A DNA stretch of 64,000 nt from CAZKBP01 sp964551015 (GCA_964551015.1 CAZKBP010000025.1:1-64000), one strand, 5' to 3'. Positions 9,012 to 18,196 are shown, counted from the first letter of the stretch. Made by a program: numbers and translations. The notes: generated by a model from the letters alone, not told the origin.

Positions 9012-10202
9012 CTATTTCCACGCTCCGAATACATTCCAAATGGCAGCGCGTCCGTGGTCTTCGGCTTCTTCTACTTTGGGTTTGGTGAAGTCTTCATTAT
9101 CATTGACTGCTTCGGCGCGAAATTCTAAGATGTTTTCTCGATCAAAACCAGAGGTAGTCAAAAGCTCCTTCACATCTATATCGTGCATTTTTGACCAAAA
9201 AGGCTCATTATTATAAAAAGCGTCCCAATCACGAATAAACTGCTCAAACAAATCCATATCTTCTGTATACTGAGGCTGCTCAATGTGCAGTGTCAATCCG
9301 CCAGACTTGAGCATTCTATAAATTTCTTGGCTAATGCCGTAGATAGATTTTCCGGAAGTCTCGTGCAAAAACATGGTAGTCTGAATCCAGTCAAAGGATT
9401 CATCTTCAAAACCGGTACGCTCGGCATCCATTTGGATAAATTTCACATTGTCAATTCCCAAAGATTGCGCGCGCGCATGACCATATCGTAGCATAGGAGC
9501 ACCCGTATCAATTGCAATTACCTCAGCCTCAGGGTAAGCTTGCGCCATAGGGAGTACATTATGACCCAAACCACAACCCATATCCAGGATTCGTTTGGGT
9601 TGGAAATCAGGATAATTGGTTTTGAGCCACTTCACGAGTGCTTTGCCTCCTCCGTCGTTGAGCTTTCCTAAGCCTCCGGCCGTGGTAACAAACAGGCCTG
9701 TATCATAATTGGCTGCTGCCGAAACATCGCCCTCAAATAGTTCGGTGTGATAGCTCCCAGGCATACAGTGGTTGTCCATCGTCTGGAGATAGTGAGGAAC
9801 TTCCAAATCAGGGTTAAGTTGCAAGGAATCTTTGCCTTCGTTAAATTTCTGGGCTTTTTGGGCAAGTTCTTCGGCTTGGCGAATTACGATAGAGCGTCCA
9901 GCTTGTTGGCGCATTTCCATCGAGCAGCGACGGAAGGCACTCCACATTTGGTAGAGTGGATCTTTTTTCATAGCCTCTCGGATATCCTCTCGAGTTTCGA
10001 TTTCCCGTCCGTGTTCAGCTAAAAAGCCTGGCTTGACCCGTTTGTCGTAGGCGAGGCGATTGCCCGGGGAAATTACGCTGGAAAGATACTTATTAAAATT
10101 GGCTAGGAAATTATAGCGAGCCTTTTCGTCGTGGTTGACTTCGGGAAAAATTTCGTGTCTGCCAATCTTATCATATACCGGAGGTAAATTGATCTGCGTC
10201 AT
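9012..10202 (-). CDS. Class I SAM-dependent methyltransferase
   Basis: A 396-residue cytoplasmic methyltransferase. After an unusual helical N-terminal 180 residues comes the Rossmann core: motif I LDMGCGLGHN, the acidic loop AIDTGAPML, FIQMDAE and the post-II motif. The frame can be extended 23 codons upstream, but the extension has no homolog-like character, so ATG at 10202 (MTQINLPP) is preferred. It is the promoter-proximal gene of the five-gene leftward unit ending in MarR. The methyl acceptor, perhaps a carboxylate or phenolic intermediate, is unknown. Confidence 0.88.
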   Translation of the reverse strand: MTQINLPPVYDKIGRHEIFPEVNHDEKARYNFLANFNKYLSSVISPGNRLAYDKRVKPGFLAEHGREIETREDIREAMKKDPLYQMWSAFRRCSMEMRQQAGRSIVIRQAEELAQKAQKFNEGKDSLQLNPDLEVPHYLQTMDNHCMPGSYHTELFEGDVSAAANYDTGLFVTTAGGLGKLNDGGGKALVKWLKTNYPDFQPKRILDMGCGLGHNVLPMAQAYPEAEVIAIDTGAPMLRYGHARAQSLGIDNVKFIQMDAERTGFEDESFDWIQTTMFLHETSGKSIYGISQEIYRMLKSGGLTLHIEQPQYTEDMDLFEQFIRDWDAFYNNEPFWSKMHDIDVKELLTTSGFDRENILEFRAEAVNDNEDFTKPKVEEAEDHGRAAIWNVFGAWK

Positions 10203-10396
10203 GATCCAAAAAATATTTTTGCTTTTTGTGAAGTGAAAGTTTCTACTTGAAAAACACCAAAATTTACGCAAAAAATTTGTGATTGCATAAGTTTAGTTAA
10301 CATGCTTAACTTTAGGGAATATAGAGATGTTTTGAGTGGGGCGGAAGATGTGGGTTCTTTTTCCAAAATTTTGTATTTTTAGCTAAACACTTACCT

Positions 10397-10960
10397 ATGA
10401 TTGTTCAAGAAATTCCCAAAGTGCTAATTTATGAGGAAGTAGCCAGCAAACCTATCTACTATCGTGGCTATCAACAAGTGCTACAAGGACTCCAAAAACC
10501 CGAAGAAATTATGGGGTCAAGCAAAATTCAAAGCCTGATTATCAGCCGTATTATGAGATTTTTCTTTCAGGCTGTTCCTCAGGATCAGTATGAAATCTTC
10601 ACCAATGAATTTGGTTTGCATCTCAAAAAAGGCTACAACCGCGCCTGTGATATTGCTATTTATGAAAAAACTACTTTAGAGAAGGTAGAGTTCGATGATA
10701 AATACATGCACCTTCCGCCCAAAATCGTGCTCGAGGTGGATACCAAAGCCGATACGGAAGACTATACCACCGCAATGGATTACTACTACCAAAAAACTCA
10801 AGAATTACTGGACTTTGGAGTAGAAAAAGTCATTTGGCTGATCACCGAAAGCAGGAAAACAAATGTGGCTACCCCCCACATAGATTGGGTAATCAAGGAT
10901 TGGAATCAAGAAATTGAACTTTGGGAGGGGTTAAGTTTGAATTTGGAGCGTTTGGTTTAA
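10397..10960 (+). CDS. Uma2-family endonuclease-like protein (DUF820)
   Basis: A 187-residue PD-(D/E)XK-fold protein of the Uma2 family. The core strands show the RACDIAIYEK Asp motif (about 93-102), the 'PKIVLEVDTKADTEDY' E-x-D/K strand (about 113-128) and the helix with KTQELLDFGVEKVIWLI. Uma2 proteins occur in large numbers in Bacteroidota and cyanobacteria; a transposon or restriction-like nuclease role has been proposed but not shown. It is monocistronic, and a second Uma2 gene of different sequence is at 49676. A -7-like TATTTTTA lies at 10374-10381. Confidence 0.85.
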   Translation: MIVQEIPKVLIYEEVASKPIYYRGYQQVLQGLQKPEEIMGSSKIQSLIISRIMRFFFQAVPQDQYEIFTNEFGLHLKKGYNRACDIAIYEKTTLEKVEFDDKYMHLPPKIVLEVDTKADTEDYTTAMDYYYQKTQELLDFGVEKVIWLITESRKTNVATPHIDWVIKDWNQEIELWEGLSLNLERLV

Positions 10961-10967
10961 GGGTTTC

Positions 10968-11084
10968 TCACTCATAAATCAAGTTTTTATCCATTTCTAT
11001 ATTTTCTTTCAGTCCCTCTCTCAGCGGCAGATTCTGTGCTTCCCTAGCTTCTCGGATACGTGCTCTGAACTTGGCTATTATCAT
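10968..11084 (-). pseudogene. Possible remnant of an XRE-type helix-turn-helix gene
   Basis: A 38-codon minus-strand frame reads like the first helices of a lambda-repressor-type domain (RARIREAREAQNLPLREG, then MDKNLIYE) but stops where the recognition helix should continue. It lies directly after the Uma2 gene on the other strand. It may be a broken antitoxin-like gene or chance; there is no clear promoter. Confidence 0.3.
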
Positions 11085-11147
11085 CTAGAAATATTTTTTT
11101 GGAAATTTTCTTCAAAAAACACGAAATTTTAGAGAGAACGGCTATGT

Positions 11148-11495
11148 TTAGATATCTAGTAAGGAGGCATCATACCACACATCTTGATAGCCTTCATCAT
11201 CTATCAAAAAACGCCAACCTGGAGCTAAACCGAGATATTTTATCACGTCAGGACACCATTCTTGCAGATGCTTTACACAAAGGGGCACGAAAAAATTAGG
11301 ATCAGCTGACAATTCTTCACCAGCCCAAATGTACCAACCCGTAGTATCTCCTTGGATGGAATGTCTTAAACCATGGATAGGTCGTAAATTGGACTTGGTA
11401 TTTAAAGCAATGCCAACTTTAAAATCGGCAGGAGAAGCAACGTATTCAGCTTTGAAACTCGAGCAAATTAATTTTTGGAATTTTACCTCAAGCAT
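11148..11495 (-). CDS. Imm33-like (DUF2185) protein
   Basis: A 115-residue protein when read from ATG 11495 (MLEVKFQKLI). The longer frame would overlap the next gene. The C-terminal half has the family hallmark GDTTGWYIWAGEE...PNFF followed by LGLAPGWRFLIDDEGYQDVWYD. Imm33-type domains are predicted immunity proteins of polymorphic toxin systems, and also occur alone. No toxin gene is next to it. It appears co-transcribed with the 69-residue gene 11 bp upstream. Confidence 0.72.
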   Translation of the reverse strand: MLEVKFQKLICSSFKAEYVASPADFKVGIALNTKSNLRPIHGLRHSIQGDTTGWYIWAGEELSADPNFFVPLCVKHLQEWCPDVIKYLGLAPGWRFLIDDEGYQDVWYDASLLDI

Positions 11496-11506
11496 ATGAA
11501 ATTGTT

Positions 11507-11716
11507 TTAAGAAGAAAACTCCCAATCTATCGTTTCTCGCATCTCTTTAACATCCGCGTCATTCATACAATCCGCGAAACGAGAGACTGGATGATGGTGG
11601 GCATCTTTGGCCTTAGTGTTGAACTTGACTAATTGCAAAAAATCGAAAATTCTGACCAATATGGTGGCATTCGTAATGCCTTCAACCTCTGTTATAATGA
11701 TTTTTTTGATATTCAT
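11507..11716 (-). CDS. Hypothetical protein, 69 residues
   Basis: Small soluble protein with an N-terminal hydrophobic beta-like segment (KKIIITEVEG), a central helix and a His-rich DAHHHPVS stretch. It ends 11 bp before the Imm33-like gene and shares its strand, so the two probably form one transcript. I do not recognise the family. It could be a fragment of a larger toxin or adaptor. Confidence 0.5.
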   Translation of the reverse strand: MNIKKIIITEVEGITNATILVRIFDFLQLVKFNTKAKDAHHHPVSRFADCMNDADVKEMRETIDWEFSS

Positions 11717-11855
11717 AGGATGAAAATAGCTAAAACTTTCACTTTTTCAAATCTCTCAGTCTCAGAATACGCCTAAACGACTGCAAACTGCCATGTTATG
11801 ATCAGCCCATTTTTTTGTTTAAATTACAAATCAAAACTTTTAATCTAAAACATCT

Positions 11856-12149
11856 ATGGGACTAGCTGAGGAAAATAAAGCAAGAATCGAGAAGAATGAG
11901 AGCCGTCTAGACGCTCTCGAGATTCAACTGAACAAACTAGTTGTAGATAGCCAACGCCAAACTGTGCTAATGGAAGAGCTAATGAATTTTGCGAGAATTT
12001 CTATGAATAATGCTGGTAAATTAGAAAAAGGTCAGGAGCAAATAGAACGAGGACAGGCACAAATCAACGCGAGACTTGACGCCATAGAGAACATGGTTAA
12101 GCAAATACAGGAAGCTGTCAAAAATCCACCTAAGAATGGGCATTCTTGA
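11856..12149 (+). CDS. Small coiled-coil protein
   Basis: A 97-residue hydrophilic protein that is almost entirely a predicted coiled coil. Heptads run through NESRLDALEIQLNKLVVD and again through KGQEQIERGQAQINARLDAIENMVKQIQE. No signal peptide and no catalytic motif. Such short coiled-coil proteins often sit beside Uma2 genes in Bacteroidota and cyanobacteria, but here the Uma2 gene is 0.9 kb away. Role unknown. Confidence 0.6.
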   Translation: MGLAEENKARIEKNESRLDALEIQLNKLVVDSQRQTVLMEELMNFARISMNNAGKLEKGQEQIERGQAQINARLDAIENMVKQIQEAVKNPPKNGHS

Positions 12150-12217
12150 TTGAATATGAACCTAAGTCTGGCTTCTTAAAATAGGAATCACCAAGATAAG
12201 AGCTTCGGAAATACAGG

Positions 12218-13831
12218 CTATTGTACATAACCCAATTCTTGATCCCTCTTTTTTAACTTGTCCTCTCTGTCTTCAGGATTGCCATAGCCCCCACCACCGG
12301 GCAACTCTAAAGTGATTTCTTCGCCCGGGTGAAGTTTGCTCAGTCCCTTGGGAGGCAGAAAGCGCTCGGGCTTGATTCGCATTTGCCCCTTGGCTCCATT
12401 GGCTCCGCCACAGAAGCCGTGGGGTTCGGTCTGGAGCTTTTCGGTAAGGATAGAAATGTTAATAGGCGTCTTACCTACCATTTTGAAGCTAAATCTTTGC
12501 CCTAAGCCCCCTCTAAATTTACCCGCACCACCCGAATTGGGGATCAGCGATTTTTCGGTCACGAGAATGGGCGCATCATTTTCCAGTACCTCGATGGGCA
12601 CATTGGCGACATTAGTGGGGAAGCTTAACACGTTAACGCCGTCCATACTGGGGCGTGCGCCGTAGCCACCATTCAAGAAAAAATATTCCACGAAAGTGGT
12701 ATCACCTTTCCGCTCGGGGTCTTCGCCATTGAGCACGATAATCCAACAAGCACTCCCACAATCGGCCTGTACTTGCTCGGGTACGGCCTGCGCCAAAGCT
12801 CCGAACACGGGCGCGTGCAGAATATTCCCCGTAATATTCCGAGCACCTAAGGGAGAAGGCTTTTGGGCATTTAGCAAAGAACCCTCGGGAGCCGTGACTT
12901 TGATAGGGCGAAAAGCTCCCTCGTTATTGGGCACTTCGGGGCTGAAGGTACATTTGATGGGATAAGCCGTGTAAGCATAGGCATAATTGAGTACGGCATT
13001 GATCGCCAGAGGATGCGCCTCGGAGCTTCCGGTATAATCGGCAATGATTTCATCATCCTGGATGGTGATGGTAATTTTAAGATGGACGCCATGGCCTTGC
13101 CCGTCGCCGTCTGCGGTATAGTCGTAGGTGTAACTGCCGTTGGGTGCTTTTTGAATGGCTTCGCGCATGGCTTTTTCGGTGGCCTCGATGATTTGTTGAG
13201 AAACCATTTCCAAATCATTCATTTGCATTTCTTCCATCAGGCGGTGGAGGGAGCGAATGCCTTGTTCGTTAGAGGCGAGTTGGGCGCGAATATCACCGAT
13301 GGTTTGCCGGGGTGCCCGTACATTGGCCTGAATGATTTGGAAAAGGGTTTGGTTGGGTTTTCCTGCATCTACGAGTTTGGTAGGAGGGAGCATGAGGCCT
13401 TCTTCGTACAAATCTCGGGCTCCCGCTCCCCAAAGTGTGCCTCCCATATCGGGTGAGTGGGCAATTGTTCCGATAAAGCCAATCAATTTGCCTTGATAAA
13501 AAATGGGCGAAACGAGGCCAATGTCTGGCTTGTGTCCTGCGCAGAGCCAAGGATCGTTGGTAATCACGGCATCGCCCTCTTGCCAACTTTCGGGCGGGAA
13601 ATAATCTTTCAACAGAGCTTGGGTCAGCATGGGTAATACTCCCAGAAAAGAAGGCACGCTAATGCTCGATTGAGCAATGGATAAGCCTTTCGCGTCCATC
13701 AAGACTACCGCAAAGTCATTAGACTCACGGGTAACCGTGGAGAAGGCCGTGCGCTGTAAAGTAGTACCAGCCTCGTCTACAATGGCGAGCAAGCGGGACC
13801 AGAGAATGCTGAGAGTGATGGGATCGTACAT
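12218..13831 (-). CDS. hyuB: Hydantoinase B / oxoprolinase family, beta subunit
   Basis: A 537-residue HyuB-family protein, the usual length for the separate B subunit. Landmarks are the N-terminal ITLSILWSRLLAIVDEAG, the VITNDPWLCAGHKPDI motif (about 90-105), a repeated GGT/GAG glycine-rich core, and the C-terminal GGGGYGNPEDRE. HyuA and HyuB together hydrolyse or carboxylate cyclic amides and related carbonyl compounds (N-methylhydantoin, 5-oxoproline, acetone) with ATP. The matching HyuA in this window is 46 kb away at 60292, an unusual split. It lies downstream of an SDR gene on the same strand. Confidence 0.9.
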   Translation of the reverse strand: MYDPITLSILWSRLLAIVDEAGTTLQRTAFSTVTRESNDFAVVLMDAKGLSIAQSSISVPSFLGVLPMLTQALLKDYFPPESWQEGDAVITNDPWLCAGHKPDIGLVSPIFYQGKLIGFIGTIAHSPDMGGTLWGAGARDLYEEGLMLPPTKLVDAGKPNQTLFQIIQANVRAPRQTIGDIRAQLASNEQGIRSLHRLMEEMQMNDLEMVSQQIIEATEKAMREAIQKAPNGSYTYDYTADGDGQGHGVHLKITITIQDDEIIADYTGSSEAHPLAINAVLNYAYAYTAYPIKCTFSPEVPNNEGAFRPIKVTAPEGSLLNAQKPSPLGARNITGNILHAPVFGALAQAVPEQVQADCGSACWIIVLNGEDPERKGDTTFVEYFFLNGGYGARPSMDGVNVLSFPTNVANVPIEVLENDAPILVTEKSLIPNSGGAGKFRGGLGQRFSFKMVGKTPINISILTEKLQTEPHGFCGGANGAKGQMRIKPERFLPPKGLSKLHPGEEITLELPGGGGYGNPEDREDKLKKRDQELGYVQ

Positions 13832-13945
13832 AGTGTTGCAAATTAGAGATTAGCAGTTTCAGCTTGCAAATTATGGATTTCTTTTGGACTCGAGCATCGG
13901 CAAGATAGCCAAATTTTCAATCTACCATTTCCCAATTCATAATTT

Positions 13946-14713
13946 TTATACCATCAGAGAACCGCCATTGATATGCAATACCTGCCCCGTGATATAGCGT
14001 GAGGCTTCTCCTAAGAGAAACATGATCGGCTCGGTAATGTCCGAGGGTTCGGCAATTCTGCCCAAGGGGACGAGCTTTTGGAAAGCTTCTAAATCTACTC
14101 GCTTGGCTTGCTCGCCGTCTTCGCCTCCGTGTCCCGTTCCTCCTGAGAGAAAAGCGGTATTCACTGCTCCGGGGGCAACTACATTCGCGCGGATGGCGGG
14201 AGCATTTTCTACGGCCAGCGTTTTAGTCAGGGAGACGATGGCTGCCTTGGCCGCCGAGTAAGGCCCATAGCCCGGGCGACCAAGGTAGGCTAAGCCCGAG
14301 GACATATTAACAATGGAGCCTCTTTGCTTCATCATCGGCAGAGCTTCTCGACATGTCAAAAAAGTAGAGTTCAGACTGCCATCCAAAATCGTTTGCCAAT
14401 CTTTTGATTGGAATTGCTCAATAGGCTCAAAAGTAGTCAGAAAACCTGCTAAGTTTACCAATCCTTCCATGCCATCCCATTTTTGTTTTAAATCCGAAAA
14501 AGCTGCTTGCAGAGCCACTTCGTCCGTTGCATCCAAGCCATAGCTCAGCACGCCTTCGGGAGGGGGATATTTTTCAATGACCTGAGGCAAATCAATGATG
14601 GCTACTTTTAGCTCATTTTCTAGAGCCAATTGTACCAGATGGCGACCGATTCCTCCTGCGCCACCTGTGATGAGCAGCCGAGAATGAGGAGTAGGAGCGA
14701 GGCGAGTGGGCAT
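13946..14713 (-). CDS. SDR-family oxidoreductase
   Basis: Classical short-chain dehydrogenase of 255 residues. The nucleotide site is TGGAGGIG (about 16-23), followed by an acidic residue in AIIDLP, which suggests NAD preference. The catalytic set is Ser in MSSGLA, then Y-x-x-x-K in YGPYSAAKAA (about 150-160). The end IMFLLGEASRYITGQVLHINGG is typical. It oxidises or reduces an alcohol or ketone, probably in the same pathway as the hydantoinase B gene 114 bp downstream. The upstream side carries a palindromic element. Confidence 0.92.
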   Translation of the reverse strand: MPTRLAPTPHSRLLITGGAGGIGRHLVQLALENELKVAIIDLPQVIEKYPPPEGVLSYGLDATDEVALQAAFSDLKQKWDGMEGLVNLAGFLTTFEPIEQFQSKDWQTILDGSLNSTFLTCREALPMMKQRGSIVNMSSGLAYLGRPGYGPYSAAKAAIVSLTKTLAVENAPAIRANVVAPGAVNTAFLSGGTGHGGEDGEQAKRVDLEAFQKLVPLGRIAEPSDITEPIMFLLGEASRYITGQVLHINGGSLMV

Positions 14714-14716
14714 AAG

Positions 14717-14923
14717 GGTTGTGGGTTGTGAGTTGCGAGTTATGGCAAACTAAACGCGCTATGACTAGCAAACTATTGATAATCAATCTGTTGTGAAAAA
14801 TATGTTTGAACAATCTACCAATCTAACTACTTGATTATGAATTACTTAACCTTAATAGCGTGTTTAGTTTGCAAGTTTCAGGTTGTAAATTTTTTGTATT
14901 CCCAAAACCCACAACCTAAACCC
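14717..14923. repeat. Palindromic intergenic element with 18-bp inverted repeats and heptamer flanks
   Basis: GCAAACTAAACGCGCTAT at 14745-14762 is repeated in inverted orientation at 14855-14872 with one mismatch, enclosing 92 bp. Outside it, the left flank carries 7-bp periodic GTTGTGG/GTTGTGA/GTTGCGA units (14718-14740), and the right flank has their complement (ACCCACAACC, about 14907-14916). The element has no coding frame. It resembles a non-autonomous mobile unit. Confidence 0.6.
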
Positions 14924-14925
14924 CA

Positions 14926-16050
14926 CTAATTATTCACTTTTTCTAATTTAAATTCTTTGATAATATTAAATCGAGGAGCTCCGGTTTTTTCAATAATTTG
15001 CCAACTTGCTCCATCGGGACCTGTAAAAAGAAAACAGCGTTCGCCGAATTCGTTCGCTTGGATCTCCGTGGGATTGATATTTTGTTCCTTGATTAAATCA
15101 TAAACCATTTGGAGCTTAGGCGTATAGAGCGAGTGTAGGGTAATGCCCAGTTCGCCGATGCGTTGATGTTCACTGCGGTCGGGCTTGGGATTGCGAGGGA
15201 TGAAGAATTTTAATTTCCCGCAGACATTATTGGGTGAGACAAAACCCCGATAAAAATGTGAGTAGCCCTCGGGCATATCAAACACGCGTTTAGGCCCTTT
15301 GAGCCAATCGCCGGCGATGGTCGTTTTTTCTTGCTCGGGTTTGAAGCCTAATGCTTCGGAGTAATAACGGGTAATTTCGTCCATATCGCCTTTTACAATA
15401 AAATCATGGTGGGTAAATTCGCTGCACTGCAAAGGAGAATCCTTGCCAATTGTACCGTAGCCCGGGATTTGGTAGCCGTAGCGTTGGAAGAAAACATGAT
15501 TAAATTTTTCCCCGTAGATAGCCGTCTCTCGAACGCCAATCGGGCGGTTAAAAAAATCTATTTGTTGATCGCTCATATCGTAGAGATCATCAAAAATCGG
15601 TTCAATCGGATACCAAGCTTTTCCATTAGCCCTTTCCATTTGGTAAATATCTACCAAACGAATAATATCTTGGGTGCGCATCACGGCCATGCGAGAGCCA
15701 ATCGTTTCTGGCTCTGAATAACCTACACCGATTCCGAGCGGATCTTCCCAAGCTAAAATGCGGAGTAAACCATGACTATCCACCTCACCATTTTGCATTC
15801 GATAAGAGCGCAAATCGGTATTGATACCATAGAGCTCCTTGACCTGATCGGCACTCCATTGGGCACTATCCACGACTTGGAAGCCAAATTGCTCAAAATA
15901 ACGAATATACCAAGCTGGATCATCCGTGGCGACCATCACTTCGTAAACACCGCTGATGCCTGTATCGGGAAGGTCTTTTTGAGCCAGTGATAACTCGAGG
16001 AGGAATAGATAGAAAACGAGAAATAGAAAATATCTTTTCATAAACATCAT
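14926..16050 (-). CDS. Exported VOC-family (glyoxalase/dioxygenase fold) protein
   Basis: A 374-residue protein with a signal peptide (hydrophobic stretch ending ELSLAQ) and two vicinal-oxygen-chelate modules (about 35-190 and 205-360). The second module begins FTHHDFIVKGDMDEITRYYSEALGF and ends GPDGASWQIIE, with plausible His and Glu metal ligands. ATG 16050 is chosen; a TTG-initiated extension is unlikely, and ATG at 16041 is also possible. It is the last of three exported VOC genes in a row downstream of a TonB receptor. The reaction is unknown; VOC enzymes include dioxygenases, isomerases and lyases. Confidence 0.83.
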   Translation of the reverse strand: MMFMKRYFLFLVFYLFLLELSLAQKDLPDTGISGVYEVMVATDDPAWYIRYFEQFGFQVVDSAQWSADQVKELYGINTDLRSYRMQNGEVDSHGLLRILAWEDPLGIGVGYSEPETIGSRMAVMRTQDIIRLVDIYQMERANGKAWYPIEPIFDDLYDMSDQQIDFFNRPIGVRETAIYGEKFNHVFFQRYGYQIPGYGTIGKDSPLQCSEFTHHDFIVKGDMDEITRYYSEALGFKPEQEKTTIAGDWLKGPKRVFDMPEGYSHFYRGFVSPNNVCGKLKFFIPRNPKPDRSEHQRIGELGITLHSLYTPKLQMVYDLIKEQNINPTEIQANEFGERCFLFTGPDGASWQIIEKTGAPRFNIIKEFKLEKVNN

Positions 16051-16093
16051 TGACTTTAAAAAAAACCTGCAACTTATAATTTGCAATCAGTAG

Positions 16094-17110
16094 CTATTTC
16101 ACTTCTGTCCTTGGTCCAGTGCGGAATTCATCTGAATACATCTCGCATTGTAAGCTATCTGGGCTAAAGGTAATGGCAAAAGTATAAGCACTCGGCTTCT
16201 CATAATAATTCAAGCGCGTGGGGGTGAGGACGAATTGGTAACCTTTACGCTGCGCCGCCTCGAAAGGTGGTCGTGTATCTAGGTAATGAAAACCAATGTG
16301 GTCGATGTTGGGACGAAATTTACGGGCATCTCGGGCGAGGACTTTGTCTTTGCTCAATCCTAATACTTCGGGTTCGGCCAGGATGAAGCGATGTTTACCC
16401 ATTTCCATTTCAACAGAACTACCATTTTCTTGGGTAACTTCTCCTTGGTAGACTTCCTCATAAAACTTCACGTTCTCATCCAAGTTTTCTACTAAAATCA
16501 TCAGGTGATCAATGCGGTAGGGAGTGTCTTGCGCAGGTTTTTCTAATACAATCACTCGATTATAGTCTGGCCCCCACACGGCGATGGCTTTGGCTTTGGA
16601 ATCATTGGGTAAGTTAAAATCTTCGGAGATAAACTCTACGCCGTTTGCTTTGAGTTGCTCGGTCGTTTTGGCTAAATCAGACGTGCTGAGTGCTAACCAA
16701 TGCACGCCGTACATCGGAGGTAAATTGGGTGAAGGCTTCACAACTTCTCGCTCCCAGCGTGAAGAATCTACCACCGCAATTCCCGGGAAGGGTCCTTGAG
16801 CAGACACATTGATGGTAGATTGCTCGGGATGGATTTGCAGGAAATCTATAAAAGACAGAGGATTTTCGCCACTCCCTTGCATCGGCTTGGCACCAAAATT
16901 TTGAATAAAAAATTGATTGGTTTTCTGCCGATCCAGCGTGTAATAATGAATGTCATCCAGCATAATGGGCTGGAGGCTGTCTGTCTCGGTTGGGCTTTGA
17001 TTAGTAGCTGTACTATCTGCCGTTGGGTTTTCCTTATTGTCTTGCTCAGAAGAATCAACACAGGCATTTACCAGAAAAATAAATAATAAAGATAAAAGGA
17101 AGCGATCCAT
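16094..17110 (-). CDS. VOC-family lipoprotein, copy 1
   Basis: A 338-residue predicted lipoprotein: lipobox FLVNAC with Cys17, a Ser/Thr/Gln-rich linker (to about 48), then two VOC modules. Module 1 starts MLDDIHYYTLDRQKTNQFF, and module 2 starts RIDHLMILVENLDENVKFYEEVY and ends DSLQCEMYS, giving candidate metal ligands His and Glu. It is a close paralogue of the gene at 17129 (shared GPFPGIAVVDSSRWEREVVKP block). An enzyme of this fold anchored in the outer membrane or periplasm is unusual. Operon with its neighbours. Confidence 0.85.
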   Translation of the reverse strand: MDRFLLSLLFIFLVNACVDSSEQDNKENPTADSTATNQSPTETDSLQPIMLDDIHYYTLDRQKTNQFFIQNFGAKPMQGSGENPLSFIDFLQIHPEQSTINVSAQGPFPGIAVVDSSRWEREVVKPSPNLPPMYGVHWLALSTSDLAKTTEQLKANGVEFISEDFNLPNDSKAKAIAVWGPDYNRVIVLEKPAQDTPYRIDHLMILVENLDENVKFYEEVYQGEVTQENGSSVEMEMGKHRFILAEPEVLGLSKDKVLARDARKFRPNIDHIGFHYLDTRPPFEAAQRKGYQFVLTPTRLNYYEKPSAYTFAITFSPDSLQCEMYSDEFRTGPRTEVK

Positions 17111-17128
17111 AATCTATAATTTGGTGGA

Positions 17129-18139
17129 TTAATCGACGGCTACGGCACGAGGTCCAGAGCGACCTTGCTCACTGGTCATTTCTAATTGGAATTGATCGGG
17201 TGTATAAAAAATCGTGAACTCATAGGGGGTAGATTCTTCAAAATACTCCATCCCCATGGGCGGAAATAAAAATTTGTATCCTTTCGCCTGAGCCGCCTCG
17301 TAGGCAGGCTTGATGTCTTCATACAAGAAAACGAAGCGATCAATGCCAAAATAAAATTTATCCTTTTCTCTGAATTTTACTGTCTGCTCATCTAAGCCAA
17401 TTCCATTTGGCTCGGCTAAATGTAAATCAAAATCCGCAATTTTTAAATGGGTGAATTGATTTTTTTGGGAAATGACCTCTGCCTGAAAAATATCCTGGAA
17501 GAATGACTGATGGAGATTCAAATCACTCACCAGCAAGAGCAGATGATCCAAAGCGTAAGGCGTTTTGCCCTCGTACGCTGACCTTTCTATCATGACAATA
17601 CGCTCGTAATCAGGTGTCCAAAGCATCGCGGCGGGAACATTTGGCTCGGAAGGAAGTGGGAAATCTTCGGAGATAAATTCTACTTGGTGGGCTTTCAAGC
17701 TTTGAATTGCTTTGTCCAAGTCTCTTGTTTTTAGCGCGATCCAGTAGACGCCGTAGGTGGGCGGTAAGTCAGGAGCAGGTTTTACGATTTCTTTCTCCCA
17801 TTTGCTGAGATCACCCACGGCAATCCCTTCAAAGGGGCCTCTACCAGAGATATTAATCGTACCCTGCTCAGGATTCAAAATTAGGAAATCCATGAACTTC
17901 AAAGCGGGAGCTTGTTGTTGAGCGACTTGGGCTTGGAAGTTTTCCTGGAAAAAACGGCGCGTGGCTACTCGATCTTGTACATAATAATGCATATTATCGA
18001 GTATCAAAGGAGTGGGCGTAGCGAGCGTGGTTGAGTCAGATGGTGTTGCTTGTCCCTCTGTTTTGGAAGAAGAAGGAGCAGAATTACAGCCACTCACGAA
18101 TAAAATCGTGCTAAGAAAAAAGAGAAACCAGCCTTGCAT
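17129..18139 (-). CDS. VOC-family lipoprotein, copy 2
   Basis: A 336-residue paralogue of the preceding lipoprotein. Lipobox LFVSGC with Cys18, low-complexity linker, then two VOC modules (ILDNMHYYVQDRVATRRFF and ALDHLLLLVSDLNLHQSFF). The segment PPTYGVYWIALKTRDLDKAIQ matches copy 1 (PPMYGVHWLALSTSDLAKT). Starts 18 bp upstream of copy 1, with its own start just after a strong terminator-like hairpin that separates it from the TonB receptor gene. Probably acts on a substrate imported by that receptor. Confidence 0.85.
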   Translation of the reverse strand: MQGWFLFFLSTILFVSGCNSAPSSSKTEGQATPSDSTTLATPTPLILDNMHYYVQDRVATRRFFQENFQAQVAQQQAPALKFMDFLILNPEQGTINISGRGPFEGIAVGDLSKWEKEIVKPAPDLPPTYGVYWIALKTRDLDKAIQSLKAHQVEFISEDFPLPSEPNVPAAMLWTPDYERIVMIERSAYEGKTPYALDHLLLLVSDLNLHQSFFQDIFQAEVISQKNQFTHLKIADFDLHLAEPNGIGLDEQTVKFREKDKFYFGIDRFVFLYEDIKPAYEAAQAKGYKFLFPPMGMEYFEESTPYEFTIFYTPDQFQLEMTSEQGRSGPRAVAVD

Positions 18140-18151
18140 ATCTAGTAGGAA

Positions 18152-18188
18152 AAACCTCCTGAGCTAGAAGCCTCAGGAGGTTTGTTTG
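18152..18188 (-). terminator. Intrinsic terminator after the TonB receptor gene
   Basis: A perfect 12-bp stem (18152-18163 with 18172-18183) and 8-nt loop; on the minus strand it is followed by TTTTT. It sits 14 bp after the receptor stop codon and 13 bp before the first VOC lipoprotein start, so it probably reduces rather than prevents expression of the lipoprotein genes relative to the receptor. Confidence 0.85.
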
Positions 18189-18196
18189 TTTTATCC

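Noticed and set aside
13013..13456. 147-codon plus-strand frame and 97-115-codon minus-strand frames
   Set aside because: Shadows of the hydantoinase B gene, which has full family motifs in its own frame.
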